From Sphingobacteriaceae bacterium (GTDB lineage Bacteria; Bacteroidota; Bacteroidia; B-17B0; Aurantibacillaceae): a stretch of 64,000 nt of DNA. The notes under the pieces are model-generated. The model made no database searches. It saw nothing but the letters and a program-made list of their open reading frames with translations, and was not told where the DNA came from. The stretch is from contig JADJLA010000002.1 of assembly GCA_016705695.1 (NCBI GenBank), forward strand, positions 186,001-250,000. The letters run 5' to 3'. Below, piece after piece: positions 25,311-34,963 of this stretch (the stretch's first letter is position 1; each line of letters begins with the position of its first letter). The position numbers and the translations under genes are program-made.

Positions 25311-26135
25311 CTAAGAAGAACGGTAAGAGATCGGATGGTCTATTTTTTTGTTTGGGCCTAAAAATAATCGCGCGTAAATTCTTAGAACCGATATTTCGAT
25401 CACCAAAAAACTTATAGACGTTATACCTACCAACAAAAATTCATCTTTATCAATATGATTGAACATTAGATCTACACCAATAAAAGTTGGCGTAAAAGGC
25501 AATCCCACAAATGCCAAAGATGAAAGAAGAAATAAAAGTCCTTCTTTTGGATGATAATAATTATAACCGTAAAAATCGCTCAGATCAATTCGTCTTTCTT
25601 GGCTTCTCAATTTTCTCAAACAATAGAAGCCTGTTAAAGCTGCGATCAGCAAGCCACTTACATAAAGTAAAATTTCATAGTACTCATATTGATCATTTAA
25701 AAAAGCTATAGATAATAAAATATAAAACTGACTCGCAATAACCATGTACCATGCCATCATCGCATCTTTTCTGTTCGAAAACGATTTAATGATCAATAGC
25801 ATTCCAATAAACGCAAACAACAAATGCAAATTATCGTCAATTTGTTTAGGGATCATTTCTTCGTACATAAAACAAAACAATCCTATTAAGTATATAACTG
25901 TTAACGACCCCAACATTACTTTACTATTTAAAAAACTTAATTTTCTACCCAGCCATTTAAAGGGCATCCACATCATTCTGAATTGGAATGAATCCATGTT
26001 CCACTCCTTAATACACAACACATAAATGCCGTTCTTTAATTTATTTAAAAATAGAGGCGGTGTATTCTTTTCTCTCTTAACAAATTCAAAAAACTGATTA
26101 TGGATCATATATCCTAAAACAGATGGCGAAACCAA
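25311..26135 (-). pseudogene. DabB-like membrane subunit, C-terminal part (frameshift)
   Basis: C-terminal 274 codons of a broken NuoL-related protein spanning 25311-27181. Hydrophobic helices (YLIGLFCFMYEEMIP, LLFAFIGMLLIIKSF, FLLSSLAFVGLPFTP) follow a basic amphipathic stretch. The start at 26135 is only the first codon allowing translation. The true reading continues from the N-terminal part through a T-run (minus strand; A-run 26152-26156) where six instead of five bases give the family-like NSFLRAYQLLVSPSVLGY. The segment includes the PSVLGYMIHNQFFEF region found at the same place in DabB relatives. Confidence 0.8.
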
Positions 26136-26149
26136 TAATTGGTAGGCCC

Positions 26150-27181
26150 TTAAAAAGAATTGCCTGCAAAATGAACTAAAGCTAAATTATGCCAACCAAG
26201 CGCCACCTCAATAAACATAACACCGATCTGTGCAATAGAACTATAAGCAATTTGAGTTTTTACCGACGATTGAACGCGCGCCACAAGAGAAGCAACAATT
26301 GCAGTTAATGTGCCAATACCTACGATCACAGCTTTAACGCTAAAAATAGCTTCCCAATAAACATAAGTTCTCAGCAATAAAAACACACCAATATGTACTG
26401 ACAACGATCCATAAAAAATTGCGGTGGATGTTGTAGGACCTTCCATGGCGCGTGGCAACCAAGATGAGAATGGAAATTGTGCTGATTTTATTGCTGCCGC
26501 GAGAACGATCATTAAAACTATAAAAACCGCATAATAGTAATGCTCCTCAATGTGTGCTGTTACCAATGCCAGATCATTCAACTTAATAAATGTGATATTC
26601 TCATGCCATAAGTGATGGCTCATCCATAAGGCTAAGATCAAACACACATCGCTTAAACGATACAGTGAAATAGTTTTTAAAGCATTTTTTACCGGCAAAT
26701 ATCGATCTCTATAAAATGCGATCAAAAGAAAAGAAGACAGTCCTAAAAATTCCCATCCCATAAATAAGGTCTCGAAATTGCCGGAAAACACAACAACCGA
26801 ATACGCAAAATAAAACAACAATAACGTATTGAAATAGCGTTTATACCCACTTTCGCGGTGAATGTAATACTTACTAAACGCACTAACTATAAACGCTATA
26901 ATGCCGCCCACAATAGCAAACACAGCCGTTATCTTATCAAAAAACAGATCAATGAATATCTCTGTTGAATCTTCTTTATAAAGCGTAAATAGTTTAATAT
27001 CCAATGTCTCACCTCCACTCACCAGATAAAAACCGGTTAAAAAAACCAAACCAACTAAATGAGCTCCAGTTGTAAATATTGCAATACCCGCAATACCCCT
27101 CTCGGCACGCTCTTTCATGAACATACTTAACACCAAACCAATTAATGGAAGTAAAATAAAATATTGCAAGAGTTTTTCCAT
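26150..27181 (-). pseudogene. DabB-like proton-channel subunit, N-terminal part
   Basis: 343 codons of a NADH-quinone oxidoreductase subunit 5/Mrp-like membrane protein. It has the core proton-pathway helices and motifs of the family (METLFMGWEFLGLSSFLLIAF-type segment with acidic residues, AAAIKSAQFPFSSWLPRAMEGPTTSTAIFYGSLSVH, SSVKTQIAYSSIAQIGVMF). With the C-terminal part it totals about 617 residues. Placed directly after DabA with no gap, it is the DabB partner that couples CO2 hydration in DabA to the ion gradient. It is not a respiratory complex I gene, as no other nuo genes are nearby. It ends at TAA 26150-26152, created by a missing T. Confidence 0.85.
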
Positions 27182-29068
27182 TTATGAGTTCTCGTGAATG
27201 TAGATCGGTAAATTTTCGCTGGTAGCGTGAGTTATTTCGTTCGACTCCATTTCATTTGCTTCCTCTATCAACGCATTCACATCTTTAAAGGTTTGGATCG
27301 TGTTGCAAGCAGGAGTATACGCAATAAATTCTCCTTCCTTAAAATAAAAAAGCTCATTGGTTTCGGGATTAATAACACTTAAATGTACCCATTCGTTAAT
27401 GAACCATTCGTACATTTCAGGTGCCGACTTAATAATTTTTAAAACCACCTTCGGAAAATGCTCTACAATGATCAACAATCGCAACGGATCGTGCACCTCC
27501 ACCATTTGCCAAGGTAAACCGGTTCGCAGGTCGCCATCGCTGCTATTAGTAACGCCAAACAAACCAACTACATTATGAGGAAGTTTTGTTCCTGCCCCCA
27601 ATTTTTTATTATCTACTCGCGAAAAATAATATTCTAAATTAATCCCACCACAAACAGGACCAAGGGGCTTCATGATTCCCGTTAAGAAAACTCCGTCTGG
27701 GTCAGTTCTATAGTCATAAGAATTCATAAAGGCTCTTCTATCCAAAAACAAGCACTTTGTAATTTCTCTTTTGCCAACAATACAAAGCGTGTTAGTACCA
27801 TGGCCTAATTCAGGACGTGGTTCAAATAAAGAAACCGAACGATCTTTAACGGCCTTTCTAATTTGATGAATATCTGCTTTTGTATTTATGGATGCAAATC
27901 GTCGCGACCGTTCCTTGGAATTTAGATCGAGTGCTTTTTCAAACACTTCTACATTTTTTTTGTGATGCTCAATATTTTTTGCACTTAAAACATCTATATC
28001 GTAATATTCAATTTCATCGGCTGCTGTATCGTGTAAAGCACCTACAAATTGTGTTTCGGCAGGAATAACGATCCCTTTCGCTTTTAATTGTTCCCTTACT
28101 TTTGTATTATTTGCCATGGCAGCAAATACACGCGCGTTAACAGAGCCCGGCCTTCCACTGCATGCACCGCAATCGTGTGCACCGTGATGTGGATTATTGG
28201 CGCTGCTGCTTCCATGAGCAACAACGTAAACAATTGGCGAGAAATTTTTTGTGAGTGCAATTCCATTTAATAAACTTTCTACGCGTTCGGCCATCTCTTG
28301 AATTGTAAAACCGATCTGCAAATTATTCTCTTTATCATCAATGCTTTTATTTTCAATAGTGAGTTCACTTCCTTTACTCATATGCGTAAAAGCGTTTGAA
28401 ATGGCGGGACTCATTTTTGGTTTAAACAAATTTTGAACCATTCTTAGTGCTGCCCAAAAACCAAAAACGAACGCGCTAAAAATCCCTGCAATAAGTTGAT
28501 GTGTTTTATTGGTGTAAATTAACTCATGATCTCTTTTCTCTGCAACGCCCAATTCCTTTATTAAATACTTTGGAGTAACTGGAGCCGGACAGAGCTTATC
28601 ATAAAATTTCGCATTTTGCGGATGAAAATAAAATTCAACACTAAAAAAACCAGGAGTAGCAAAAGTTTCCGAACGATGATCAATATTTTCGATATGCCGT
28701 CTTAAGCTACATTCACGTTCATCAATACAAAATAACGCTTGAAAAGATCTTTCACCCACGAGATCACTTTTTGATGCACTCTTAGAAATACTTAATTTTT
28801 GAACACCGAACAAAACATCATCATAATAACTCCATTCAAAGGCCTCTTGCCAAATTATTAGTACTTCATGGATCTCGGTGTTTTGTACATCTTCAAATAA
28901 ATTTAATGGCTCAACCGAAACACTATCACAAAGTGGCTTCCAGTAATCACCAAATTCATTATCTAACTGATCCAACTCCAGGAGCAATTCAAAAATAACA
29001 AAATCACGAAAAGCTATTTTTCTAGGGTTAAGAAGAGTGCTTGGGTGATCTTCTATTGTCGCAACCAT
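27182..29068 (-). pseudogene. DabA (DUF2309) inorganic-carbon protein, main C-terminal part
   Basis: 628 codons of a DUF2309/UPF0753 protein, continuing an N-terminal part at 29146-29751. It carries the carbonic-anhydrase-like zinc site of DabA: FCIDERECSLRRHIE (Cys and Asp ligands) and HHGAHDCGACSGRPG (His and Cys ligands). In Halothiobacillus, DabAB takes up inorganic carbon by one-way CO2 hydration driven by a cation gradient. The coding frame continues upstream of 29068 through WSGMVATIEDHP and SVASLLKLVVGKESYF, back to an eight-T run at 29224-29231 where one base is missing. DabB starts directly after the stop. Confidence 0.87.
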
Positions 29069-29145
29069 ACCGCTCCATCCGGGATGAATAAATTGTTGAT
29101 CAAATAAATACTGCTCAAAATAACTTTCCTTCCCAACAACTAATT

Positions 29146-29751
29146 TTAATAAGCTGGCAACAGAAGTGCTTTGTTGAAATAATAAGTCGCGTGCTCTTTT
29201 TGTTTTAAAAATACTAATGAAACTTTTTTTTCGAGCTGCCTTATTGATTCCAAAAAACCTCTATTGTCAACAGGAAAATCCCATATGGAAATACCTTGAT
29301 CTAAGTAAGCCGCTAAAAATCGAAATAAAAATGGGTGTACTAAATTATCCAGATCAATATGGCGCTTCCTTTTCCACCAAGCTCTTAGTAATCCTGTTTC
29401 AGGATAATTTTCAACATCATACTCCTTTTTTACGAGTTTAGTTCTCCACTCCTCTAAATTTGCCTTTCCTTTTCTGTTAACAATGACTCTATCAATAATT
29501 TCGATTCTTATTCTGCCCATTTTTGCCAACTTCCTGAAATCTGAAAGAGGTAAGGTTGCCTGATGTCCAAATATTCGTGAGGATTTAAAAATGGCATCAA
29601 AAAACTTCATTCCCTGAAATGCATGCAAGGTATTGTGATGTATAAAATCCTTTAAAGGCGTTTGTGCAGGCAAATAGTGCTTTAGCTCATGCAATACATG
29701 CTCCTCGTCAAAAACAATTTCCTTATCACTATCCTTCTGATTAATCAACAT
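29146..29751 (-). pseudogene. DabA (DUF2309) inorganic-carbon protein, N-terminal part
   Basis: N-terminal 201 codons as read. Start ATG at 29751 overlaps the carbonic anhydrase stop by one base (TAATG), so translation is coupled. The family opening is clear: HELKHYLPAQTPLKDFIHHNTLHAFQGMKFFDA. After the homopolymer of eight A on the coding strand (29231-29224), the shown frame ends in unrelated sequence (LLLPAY-stop). With nine A the reading becomes SFISIFKTKRARDLLFQQ and joins the C-terminal part. The complete protein would be about 857 residues, normal for DabA. Confidence 0.87.
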
Positions 29752-30395
29752 TAATCAATTGCTCTATCTAAATGATAAACCGCGTGAAGATCTTTTACAC
29801 TTGTACATGTAACTTTCAAGTCATCAATGATGCCATCATGAATATCATACACCCAACCATGAACATGAAGCGATTGTCCGTTCTTCCATGCATTTTGAAT
29901 AATTGATGTTTTTCCAAGATCTTGCACCTGCTCGATCACATTTAATTGCACTAATCTATTTTCTCTTGCTTTAAGGTCCTTTATCATATCTAGTTCCTTA
30001 GAATGGATCCTGTAAACATCTTTAATATGCCGTAGCCAATTATCAATTAAACCAAACTGTTGGTTTCCCATACCTGCTCTAATACCACCGCAACCATAAT
30101 GACCGCAAACGATAACGTGTTTTACTTTCAACACCTCAACAGCATATGAAAGAACGCTTAATAAATTCATATCACTATGAACAACCATGTTGGCAATGTT
30201 GCGGTGCACAAACATTTCACCGGGTTTAGTACCTGTAATTTCATTGGCAGGCACACGACTATCAGAACAACCTATCCATAAATATTCGGGTGTTTGTACG
30301 TTTGCCAGATCGGCAAAAAAGTTTGGGTCATTACCTAATTGTTCGTCAACCCACATTTTATTATTCTCTAATAATCTTAAATATGATCTTTCCAT
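29751..30395 (-). CDS. can: Beta-class carbonic anhydrase
   Basis: 214 residues. The zinc and catalytic residues are all present: Cys43, Asp45 and Arg47 in IGCSDSRVPANEI, and His99 and Cys102 in CGHYGCGG. It interconverts CO2 and bicarbonate in the cytoplasm; no signal peptide is present. Its position between a SulP anion transporter and DabA/DabB says it handles the inorganic carbon those systems bring in, supplying bicarbonate for carboxylases. The N-terminus MERSYLRLLENNKMW is typical of the Bacteroidota enzymes. Confidence 0.95.
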   Translation of the reverse strand: MERSYLRLLENNKMWVDEQLGNDPNFFADLANVQTPEYLWIGCSDSRVPANEITGTKPGEMFVHRNIANMVVHSDMNLLSVLSYAVEVLKVKHVIVCGHYGCGGIRAGMGNQQFGLIDNWLRHIKDVYRIHSKELDMIKDLKARENRLVQLNVIEQVQDLGKTSIIQNAWKNGQSLHVHGWVYDIHDGIIDDLKVTCTSVKDLHAVYHLDRAID

Positions 30396-30471
30396 TTTAA
30401 TTTTTTTTTATATATGTCGGAACTAATTTGAACTCCGAAATGTTTATTATTAAATATTTTAATTTGTTGAT

Positions 30472-32022
30472 TTAATGATTGCTTAACACCTTAACTTCCT
30501 CAATTTCCTCAAGTACAACGGTGATCCTATGAATATGACCCGATTGCTTAAACCCACTTATTATTTCCAGAATATCTTTATCTATAAATGTTGATCGACC
30601 TCCATCAATATGAACCTTTGCACCTGCCGGAATAGATTTAAATAACTCTATAAATTTTCCCTTATTTATAAACGTTACGTTTTGCGAAAGCTTTATAAAA
30701 TAATTCCATCTTCCATCTATTTTTTCTTTTATTATTTTAAATGGCAATTTGTAATTTTGTTTTAATATGAAAAAGATGGCTACTAGAATTCCTACTGTAA
30801 CGCCCTTTAATAGATCAGTGAACAACATTACTAAAATGGTTATTATAAATGGCAAGAACTGATCTAAACCTTGGCGGTACATACTTTTAAATAATCCCGG
30901 TCTTGCTAATTTATACCCCGTCATAATTAATACAGCAGCTAATGCCGATAAAGGAATTAACTGCAATATACTTGGCAAAATGAAAATAGCAACTAGAAAA
31001 AATACACCATGAATAATAGACGCCATCTGGGTTTTACCACCTGCATTTACATTTGCCGAACTACGAACAATAACCGAGGTAATAGGAAGTCCACCTACCA
31101 GGCCACTAAATAAATTACCCACGCCCTGAGCAATCAGCTCGCGATTAGTTGGTGAAACTTGATGGTCGGGATCTAATTTATCTACGGCCTCTATTGAAAG
31201 AAGAGTTTCTAAACTCGCTACCACAGCAATAACAATTGCTATTTCATAGATCTTTGAATTTCTCCAAGCACTAAAATCGGGATGTAAAAGAGAACTGAAA
31301 AAGTCCTGTGGACCTGAAAACATCGGGAGTTTTACAAGATGTTCCTCTTTTACTTCAATTCCGGGAAAAAAATTACTGAACAATAGATCAATTACAATTG
31401 CCACTACTACTACTAAAAGCGCTGAAGGTATTTGACTCAATATTTTATTTCTTTTAATAATCTTCCATTCCCAGGCTACTAAAATAAAAAGTGATACAAC
31501 CCCTATTAACACAGAACCTACATTTGGAGAATCGAAGGTTTTAAAAATTTTTGAGAACCCGCTTCTGTTATCCACGTGAAAAAGGACCTCATCAGTCATA
31601 GGATTCTTGTCATCGCCAAGGAAATGCGGGATCTGTGTCATGATCAAAACAATTCCAATAGCCGATAACATTCCTTTGATCACAGCGGTTGGAAAATAGT
31701 AACCAATTATTCCGGCTTTTAAAACGCCGAGAGTGATCTGAATTACTCCTGCTATACTAACTGAAAGTAAAAACGCCTCAAAAGAACCAAGTGAGGTTAC
31801 AGCTGCCAATACAATACTGGTTAAGCCAGCAGCCGGACCACTTACCGATAATTTAGAACCACTGATAGCAGCAACCACAATACCTCCAATTATTCCGGAA
31901 ATGATACCTGAAAACAAAGGAGCGCCTTGAGCTAAAGCAATACCCAGACATAAGGGTAATGCTACCAGAAAAACTACCAGACCTGCCTTTATATCGTACT
32001 TTAATGTAGATGGTTTGAACAT
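30472..32022 (-). CDS. SulP-family anion transporter (bicarbonate or sulfate)
   Basis: 516 residues. The membrane domain of 12-14 helices runs from 11 to about 400, with the SulP signature ISGSKLSVSGPAAGLTSIV and NLFSGLVGGLPITSVIVRSSANVNAGG. A reduced STAS domain occupies about 430-516 (KVHIDGGRSTFIDKDILEIISGF). SulP proteins move sulfate, bicarbonate or other anions, some with sodium (BicA). The gene sits 76 bases upstream of carbonic anhydrase and DabAB on the same strand, which favours bicarbonate here. Sulfate cannot be excluded, and no residue rule separates the two with certainty. Confidence 0.9.
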   Translation of the reverse strand: MFKPSTLKYDIKAGLVVFLVALPLCLGIALAQGAPLFSGIISGIIGGIVVAAISGSKLSVSGPAAGLTSIVLAAVTSLGSFEAFLLSVSIAGVIQITLGVLKAGIIGYYFPTAVIKGMLSAIGIVLIMTQIPHFLGDDKNPMTDEVLFHVDNRSGFSKIFKTFDSPNVGSVLIGVVSLFILVAWEWKIIKRNKILSQIPSALLVVVVAIVIDLLFSNFFPGIEVKEEHLVKLPMFSGPQDFFSSLLHPDFSAWRNSKIYEIAIVIAVVASLETLLSIEAVDKLDPDHQVSPTNRELIAQGVGNLFSGLVGGLPITSVIVRSSANVNAGGKTQMASIIHGVFFLVAIFILPSILQLIPLSALAAVLIMTGYKLARPGLFKSMYRQGLDQFLPFIITILVMLFTDLLKGVTVGILVAIFFILKQNYKLPFKIIKEKIDGRWNYFIKLSQNVTFINKGKFIELFKSIPAGAKVHIDGGRSTFIDKDILEIISGFKQSGHIHRITVVLEEIEEVKVLSNH

Positions 32023-32160
32023 ATTATTTATAGTTAATTTGCCTCATAAAATTTTAAGAGTTAAATAATTGCCTTTTTTATTGTAAACGAGATAAGTAAC
32101 CAGACACATAATTCCTCAGAAAAAGAGGCCTTACTATTGAAGTAAATCTTGTGCCTGAGT
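32023..32160. other. Non-coding spacer
   Basis: 138 bases between the SulP start and the small membrane protein stop. A weak hairpin (CCTC-N7-GAGG near 32114-32131) is the only structure noticed. No promoter box matches the consensus well. Confidence 0.3.
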
Positions 32161-32469
32161 TTAAACTGCAAATGATTCGGGAGGTTGTATCAGTGTGTTG
32201 GGATCGAATTGCAAAATTGGCTCGGCGTTATAAGAAAGATAGTTATTAGAAACAGAAACATAATTAAATTTCAGTGATTCCATTATTTCAATAAAATCAT
32301 CAGATTCTACTTTTGAATCTCTCTCCGTTTCATCTTCCTCTTCAGCAGCAGAACCGATCAACTCAATAATATCTTCGGTACTAACTTTACCCATAAGACA
32401 AATACTGCCTGCAAAGCTTAGGATTAGAAATCCTACAAGAAAGAATATGATACCTGATCTTTTAAGCAT
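32161..32469 (-). CDS. Small exported or membrane-anchored protein, unknown function
   Basis: 102 residues. One hydrophobic N-terminal segment (GIIFFLVGFLILSFAGSICLM) is followed by an acidic stretch (EEEDETERDSKVESDDFIEIME) and a C-terminal part with YLSYNAEPILQFDPNTLI. I do not recognise a family. It may be a secreted acidic protein or a single-pass membrane protein. It lies 57 bases downstream of rsmE on the same strand. Confidence 0.45.
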   Translation of the reverse strand: MLKRSGIIFFLVGFLILSFAGSICLMGKVSTEDIIELIGSAAEEEDETERDSKVESDDFIEIMESLKFNYVSVSNNYLSYNAEPILQFDPNTLIQPPESFAV

Positions 32470-32526
32470 TTTACGAAGCGAAAGTACTAATAAAACGAAA
32501 GAAAATCAAACCTTAATATTGTAAAG

Positions 32527-33219
32527 CTATGTTAAAATAGAGAGGGCTTGTACTACATATAAACCGGCTGTTTCGGTTCGCAGGCGTGTATTTCCAAGAC
32601 TTAAGGGTTTATAGCCCAAAGTTCTTGCTATATCGATCTCATCCTTGGCAAAATCACCTTCAGGGCCTATAAGTACTATGATTATTTTATCCTTGAATTC
32701 AATATCCTTTAACGCTACTTTAACCTCCTCTTCACAATGCCCAATAAGTTTTATATCTGCAACGCCGTTAATCACCTTTTTAAATTCTTCTAAAGGGTTA
32801 ACTTTTGGAATAAACGCTTGTTTACTTTGCTTTACCGCACTTTCTACAATTTTTTGAATGCGATCCATTTTCATACTCACACGTTCACTATTCTTGCATT
32901 TTAAAAATGATAGTTCATCCACTCCAATTTCCACAGCCTTTTCGATCATCCACTCTATTCTATCTATTTGTTTAGTAGGTGCAATGGCGAGATGCAAATA
33001 ATAACTTCGCTTTTGCTGATAAATAGGCCCTTCTATGATATGAGCGATACATTGTTTTTCGTTGGCCGTTACTAATTCACCTTTGTAAAAAGCACCAAGA
33101 CCATCAATGATAAGGATCTGTTCGCCCGCTTTGCAACGCAATACTTTATGGCAATGCCAGCTCTCTTCGGGGGTTAAATTTGCCGTAGCGCCATTTATGT
33201 TTGCTATAAAAACATTCAT
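32527..33219 (-). CDS. rsmE: 16S rRNA (uracil1498-N3)-methyltransferase RsmE
   Basis: 230 residues. An N-terminal PUA-like RNA-binding part (ESWHCHKVLRCKAGEQILIIDG) is followed by a SPOUT knotted methyltransferase domain with VLIGPEGDFAKDEID and the knot segment SLGNTRLRTETAG. Both are diagnostic for RsmE, which methylates U1498 in the decoding centre of 16S rRNA. It is divergent from acpH with only 26 bases between the start codons, so the promoters must overlap the coding starts or be very compact. Confidence 0.95.
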   Translation of the reverse strand: MNVFIANINGATANLTPEESWHCHKVLRCKAGEQILIIDGLGAFYKGELVTANEKQCIAHIIEGPIYQQKRSYYLHLAIAPTKQIDRIEWMIEKAVEIGVDELSFLKCKNSERVSMKMDRIQKIVESAVKQSKQAFIPKVNPLEEFKKVINGVADIKLIGHCEEEVKVALKDIEFKDKIIIVLIGPEGDFAKDEIDIARTLGYKPLSLGNTRLRTETAGLYVVQALSILT

Positions 33220-33233
33220 CGCATAAATTTAAG

Positions 33234-33241
33234 TAAATTTG
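33234..33241 (+). promoter_or_regulatory. -7 promoter box TAAATTTG of acpH
   Basis: Matches TAnnTTTG and ends four bases before the GTG start at 33246, implying a leaderless or nearly leaderless transcript. No -33 TTTG at the right distance was found. Confidence 0.4.
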
Positions 33242-33245
33242 CTTA

Positions 33246-33815
33246 GTGAATTACCTGGCACACGCATATTTATCAAATAACGATGAAGGCTTATTGCTTG
33301 GCAATTTTATTGCCGATCATATAAGAGGTAATAATTTTGGGCACTTAAGCGAGGATGTCAAAAAAGGCATCTATATGCATCGCAAGATCGATCAATTTAC
33401 CGACGAACATCCTTCTTTCAAACAAAGTAAACGCCTTTTTTATGATGGCTTTGAAAAATATAGCGGCGTATTAGTGGATATTTATTTTGATCATTTATTA
33501 GCGCGAGATTTTATTAGTTACTCTCAAAAAAGCCTTCCTGAATTTGCATCGCATGTATATGGCATTTACGAAAAGCACAAGCATGTTTTACCTGAGAATA
33601 GTGAGCGCTTTTTATCCTACGTACTATCAAACAATATCTATAACGCTTATTCAAAAATAGAAGGTATAGAAAAAGTTTTGTTTCATTTATCACACCGAAT
33701 AAATCATGGCGTAATGCTTAATGATTCTGTAACACTTTTTAAAAAGAACGAACTAGATCTTCAAGAGAATTTTAATGTTTTCATAAAAGACATTGTGAAC
33801 GAATTTAAAATGTAA
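33246..33815 (+). CDS. acpH: Acyl-carrier-protein phosphodiesterase-like protein
   Basis: 189 residues from GTG. The GTG is chosen because it gives the family start MNYLAHAYLS and no other start precedes the conserved motif. The AcpH/COG3124 pattern is present: LLGNFIADHIRG near 17-28, GIYMHRKIDQFTDEHP (metal-binding His/Asp as in HD-like phosphodiesterases), and DIYFDHLLARDF. The enzyme removes the 4-phosphopantetheine arm from holo-ACP in Escherichia coli; the physiological role in Bacteroidota is not established. A strong terminator follows four bases after the stop. Confidence 0.87.
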   Translation: MNYLAHAYLSNNDEGLLLGNFIADHIRGNNFGHLSEDVKKGIYMHRKIDQFTDEHPSFKQSKRLFYDGFEKYSGVLVDIYFDHLLARDFISYSQKSLPEFASHVYGIYEKHKHVLPENSERFLSYVLSNNIYNAYSKIEGIEKVLFHLSHRINHGVMLNDSVTLFKKNELDLQENFNVFIKDIVNEFKM

Positions 33816-33818
33816 AAA

Positions 33819-33848
33819 GGCCCCCGATATGTCGGGGGCCCTTTTTTT
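33819..33848. terminator. Strong bidirectional terminator
   Basis: GGCCCCCGA (33819-33827), four-base loop, TCGGGGGCC (33832-33840), then a T tract on the plus strand and an A tract on the left. It ends acpH and, in reverse, the convergent TonB-plug gene, whose stop codon lies inside it. Confidence 0.92.
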
Positions 33849-34662
33849 ATTGAAATATCACTCCGCTTGCTTTTTCTTTCTCCTCTTCTTCTCTGTCTTT
33901 TTTCTCTTGTCGCTTTTCGGCCATCCTTCTATTACGTATATTTTTCTCTCTTATGCCGCTGAAATAACTTTTAGTAGTTACAATTACAACGCCTCCTAAC
34001 ACATCGCCGTACATGGCCGGAACTCCGCCGGTAAATACAGTAACATTTTCAAGTGATAAAGCAGGGATCGTTCCCATATCCAGAGTTTTTACACCATCAA
34101 TAAAAACTGCATTAGCATCACTTCTTCCTCCTCTAAAGTGAAAACCTCCACTCGCATCTTCCACAACATCGGATGCCATGCTTGTAACAACTGTCATCAG
34201 ATCTCCACCACGCTCAAAGGCCGAATTTTGCATGAGTTCAGTTGCATCTAAACTTTTCATACTATACACGTTCGTTTCCGCACCTGTTTTGGTATAGTCC
34301 TCCACTATTAATTTACCAACTACAACCACTTCGGTAAATGTGTGAGATGCCATTTTTACATTTAAATAAGTGGCCTCTCCCGGAGTAACTTTTACACCAT
34401 TTATTTTCTTCGACTGGTGGCTCGCTTCCACAACCATCACATCGTATAAGCCCGGCTCAAGTGGTTTATATTTGTAATTGCCATCAACGTCACTTTGTGT
34501 TCCACCAATAAGCTGATCATCTTGCAGAATCTTTACCGTTGCAAAAGGTACTTTCTCTTTGAGTTCATTTCTTAGCACCCCTCTTATTTCGCCGTAGGTT
34601 TGCTGAGCTGCGGCCGTAATGCTTATAAGCACCATAATGGCCATTAGTTTGATCGTTTTCAT
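33847..34662 (-). CDS. TonB-plug protein without beta barrel
   Basis: 271 residues. Signal peptide (cut at AAAQQ), then a carboxypeptidase-regulatory-like beta domain (about 23-105: YGEIRGVLRNELKEKVPFATVKIL...SDVDGNYKYKPLEPGLYDV). A TonB-receptor plug domain follows (about 110-235: EVVVVGKLIVEDYTKTGAETNVYS...DASGGFHFRGGRSDANAVFIDGVKT...GGVPAMYGDVLGGVVIVTTK). It then ends in a highly charged tail (about 238-265, RNRRMAEKRQEKKDREEEE) in place of the 22-strand barrel. The stop lies at a strong terminator, so this appears to be the natural end. Plug-only proteins of this layout occur in Bacteroidota; function is unknown. Confidence 0.8.
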   Translation of the reverse strand: MKTIKLMAIMVLISITAAAQQTYGEIRGVLRNELKEKVPFATVKILQDDQLIGGTQSDVDGNYKYKPLEPGLYDVMVVEASHQSKKINGVKVTPGEATYLNVKMASHTFTEVVVVGKLIVEDYTKTGAETNVYSMKSLDATELMQNSAFERGGDLMTVVTSMASDVVEDASGGFHFRGGRSDANAVFIDGVKTLDMGTIPALSLENVTVFTGGVPAMYGDVLGGVVIVTTKSYFSGIREKNIRNRRMAEKRQEKKDREEEEKEKASGVIFQ

Positions 34663-34963
34663 TTGTTATATTTTTTTAAGTTAATAATTAGAGCGCTCTG
34701 TTTGATGATAAGACGGAAGACATAACCATTTCCATAGAAATATTTATGAATTTATTTTTATGGAATTTTTAAGTTATCTTGTCTTAATACCAAATGTTGC
34801 TATGAAATAGACTAAATATGCCAAGCTATTTTTTATCAAGACAATAAAAAAAATCTTTGCATAGCTAGGACTATGGAAGGATTTTTTGAAGCAGTATTGA
34901 TAAAAAAGAGCGAGTAGATTTGACTATTTTGTAGTTATATTTGGTATAAAATTAAAAGTACTT
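34663..34963. other. Non-coding region upstream of the ECF sigma gene
   Basis: About 300 AT-rich bases between divergent genes. TATATTTG (34936-34943) is a good -7 box 20 bases before the sigma-factor ATG. No long repeat, ORF or RNA gene was found in the rest. Confidence 0.4.

Noticed and set aside
25311..27181. Respiratory complex I subunit NuoL
   Set aside because: It directly follows DabA with no other nuo genes, and its length and context fit DabB.
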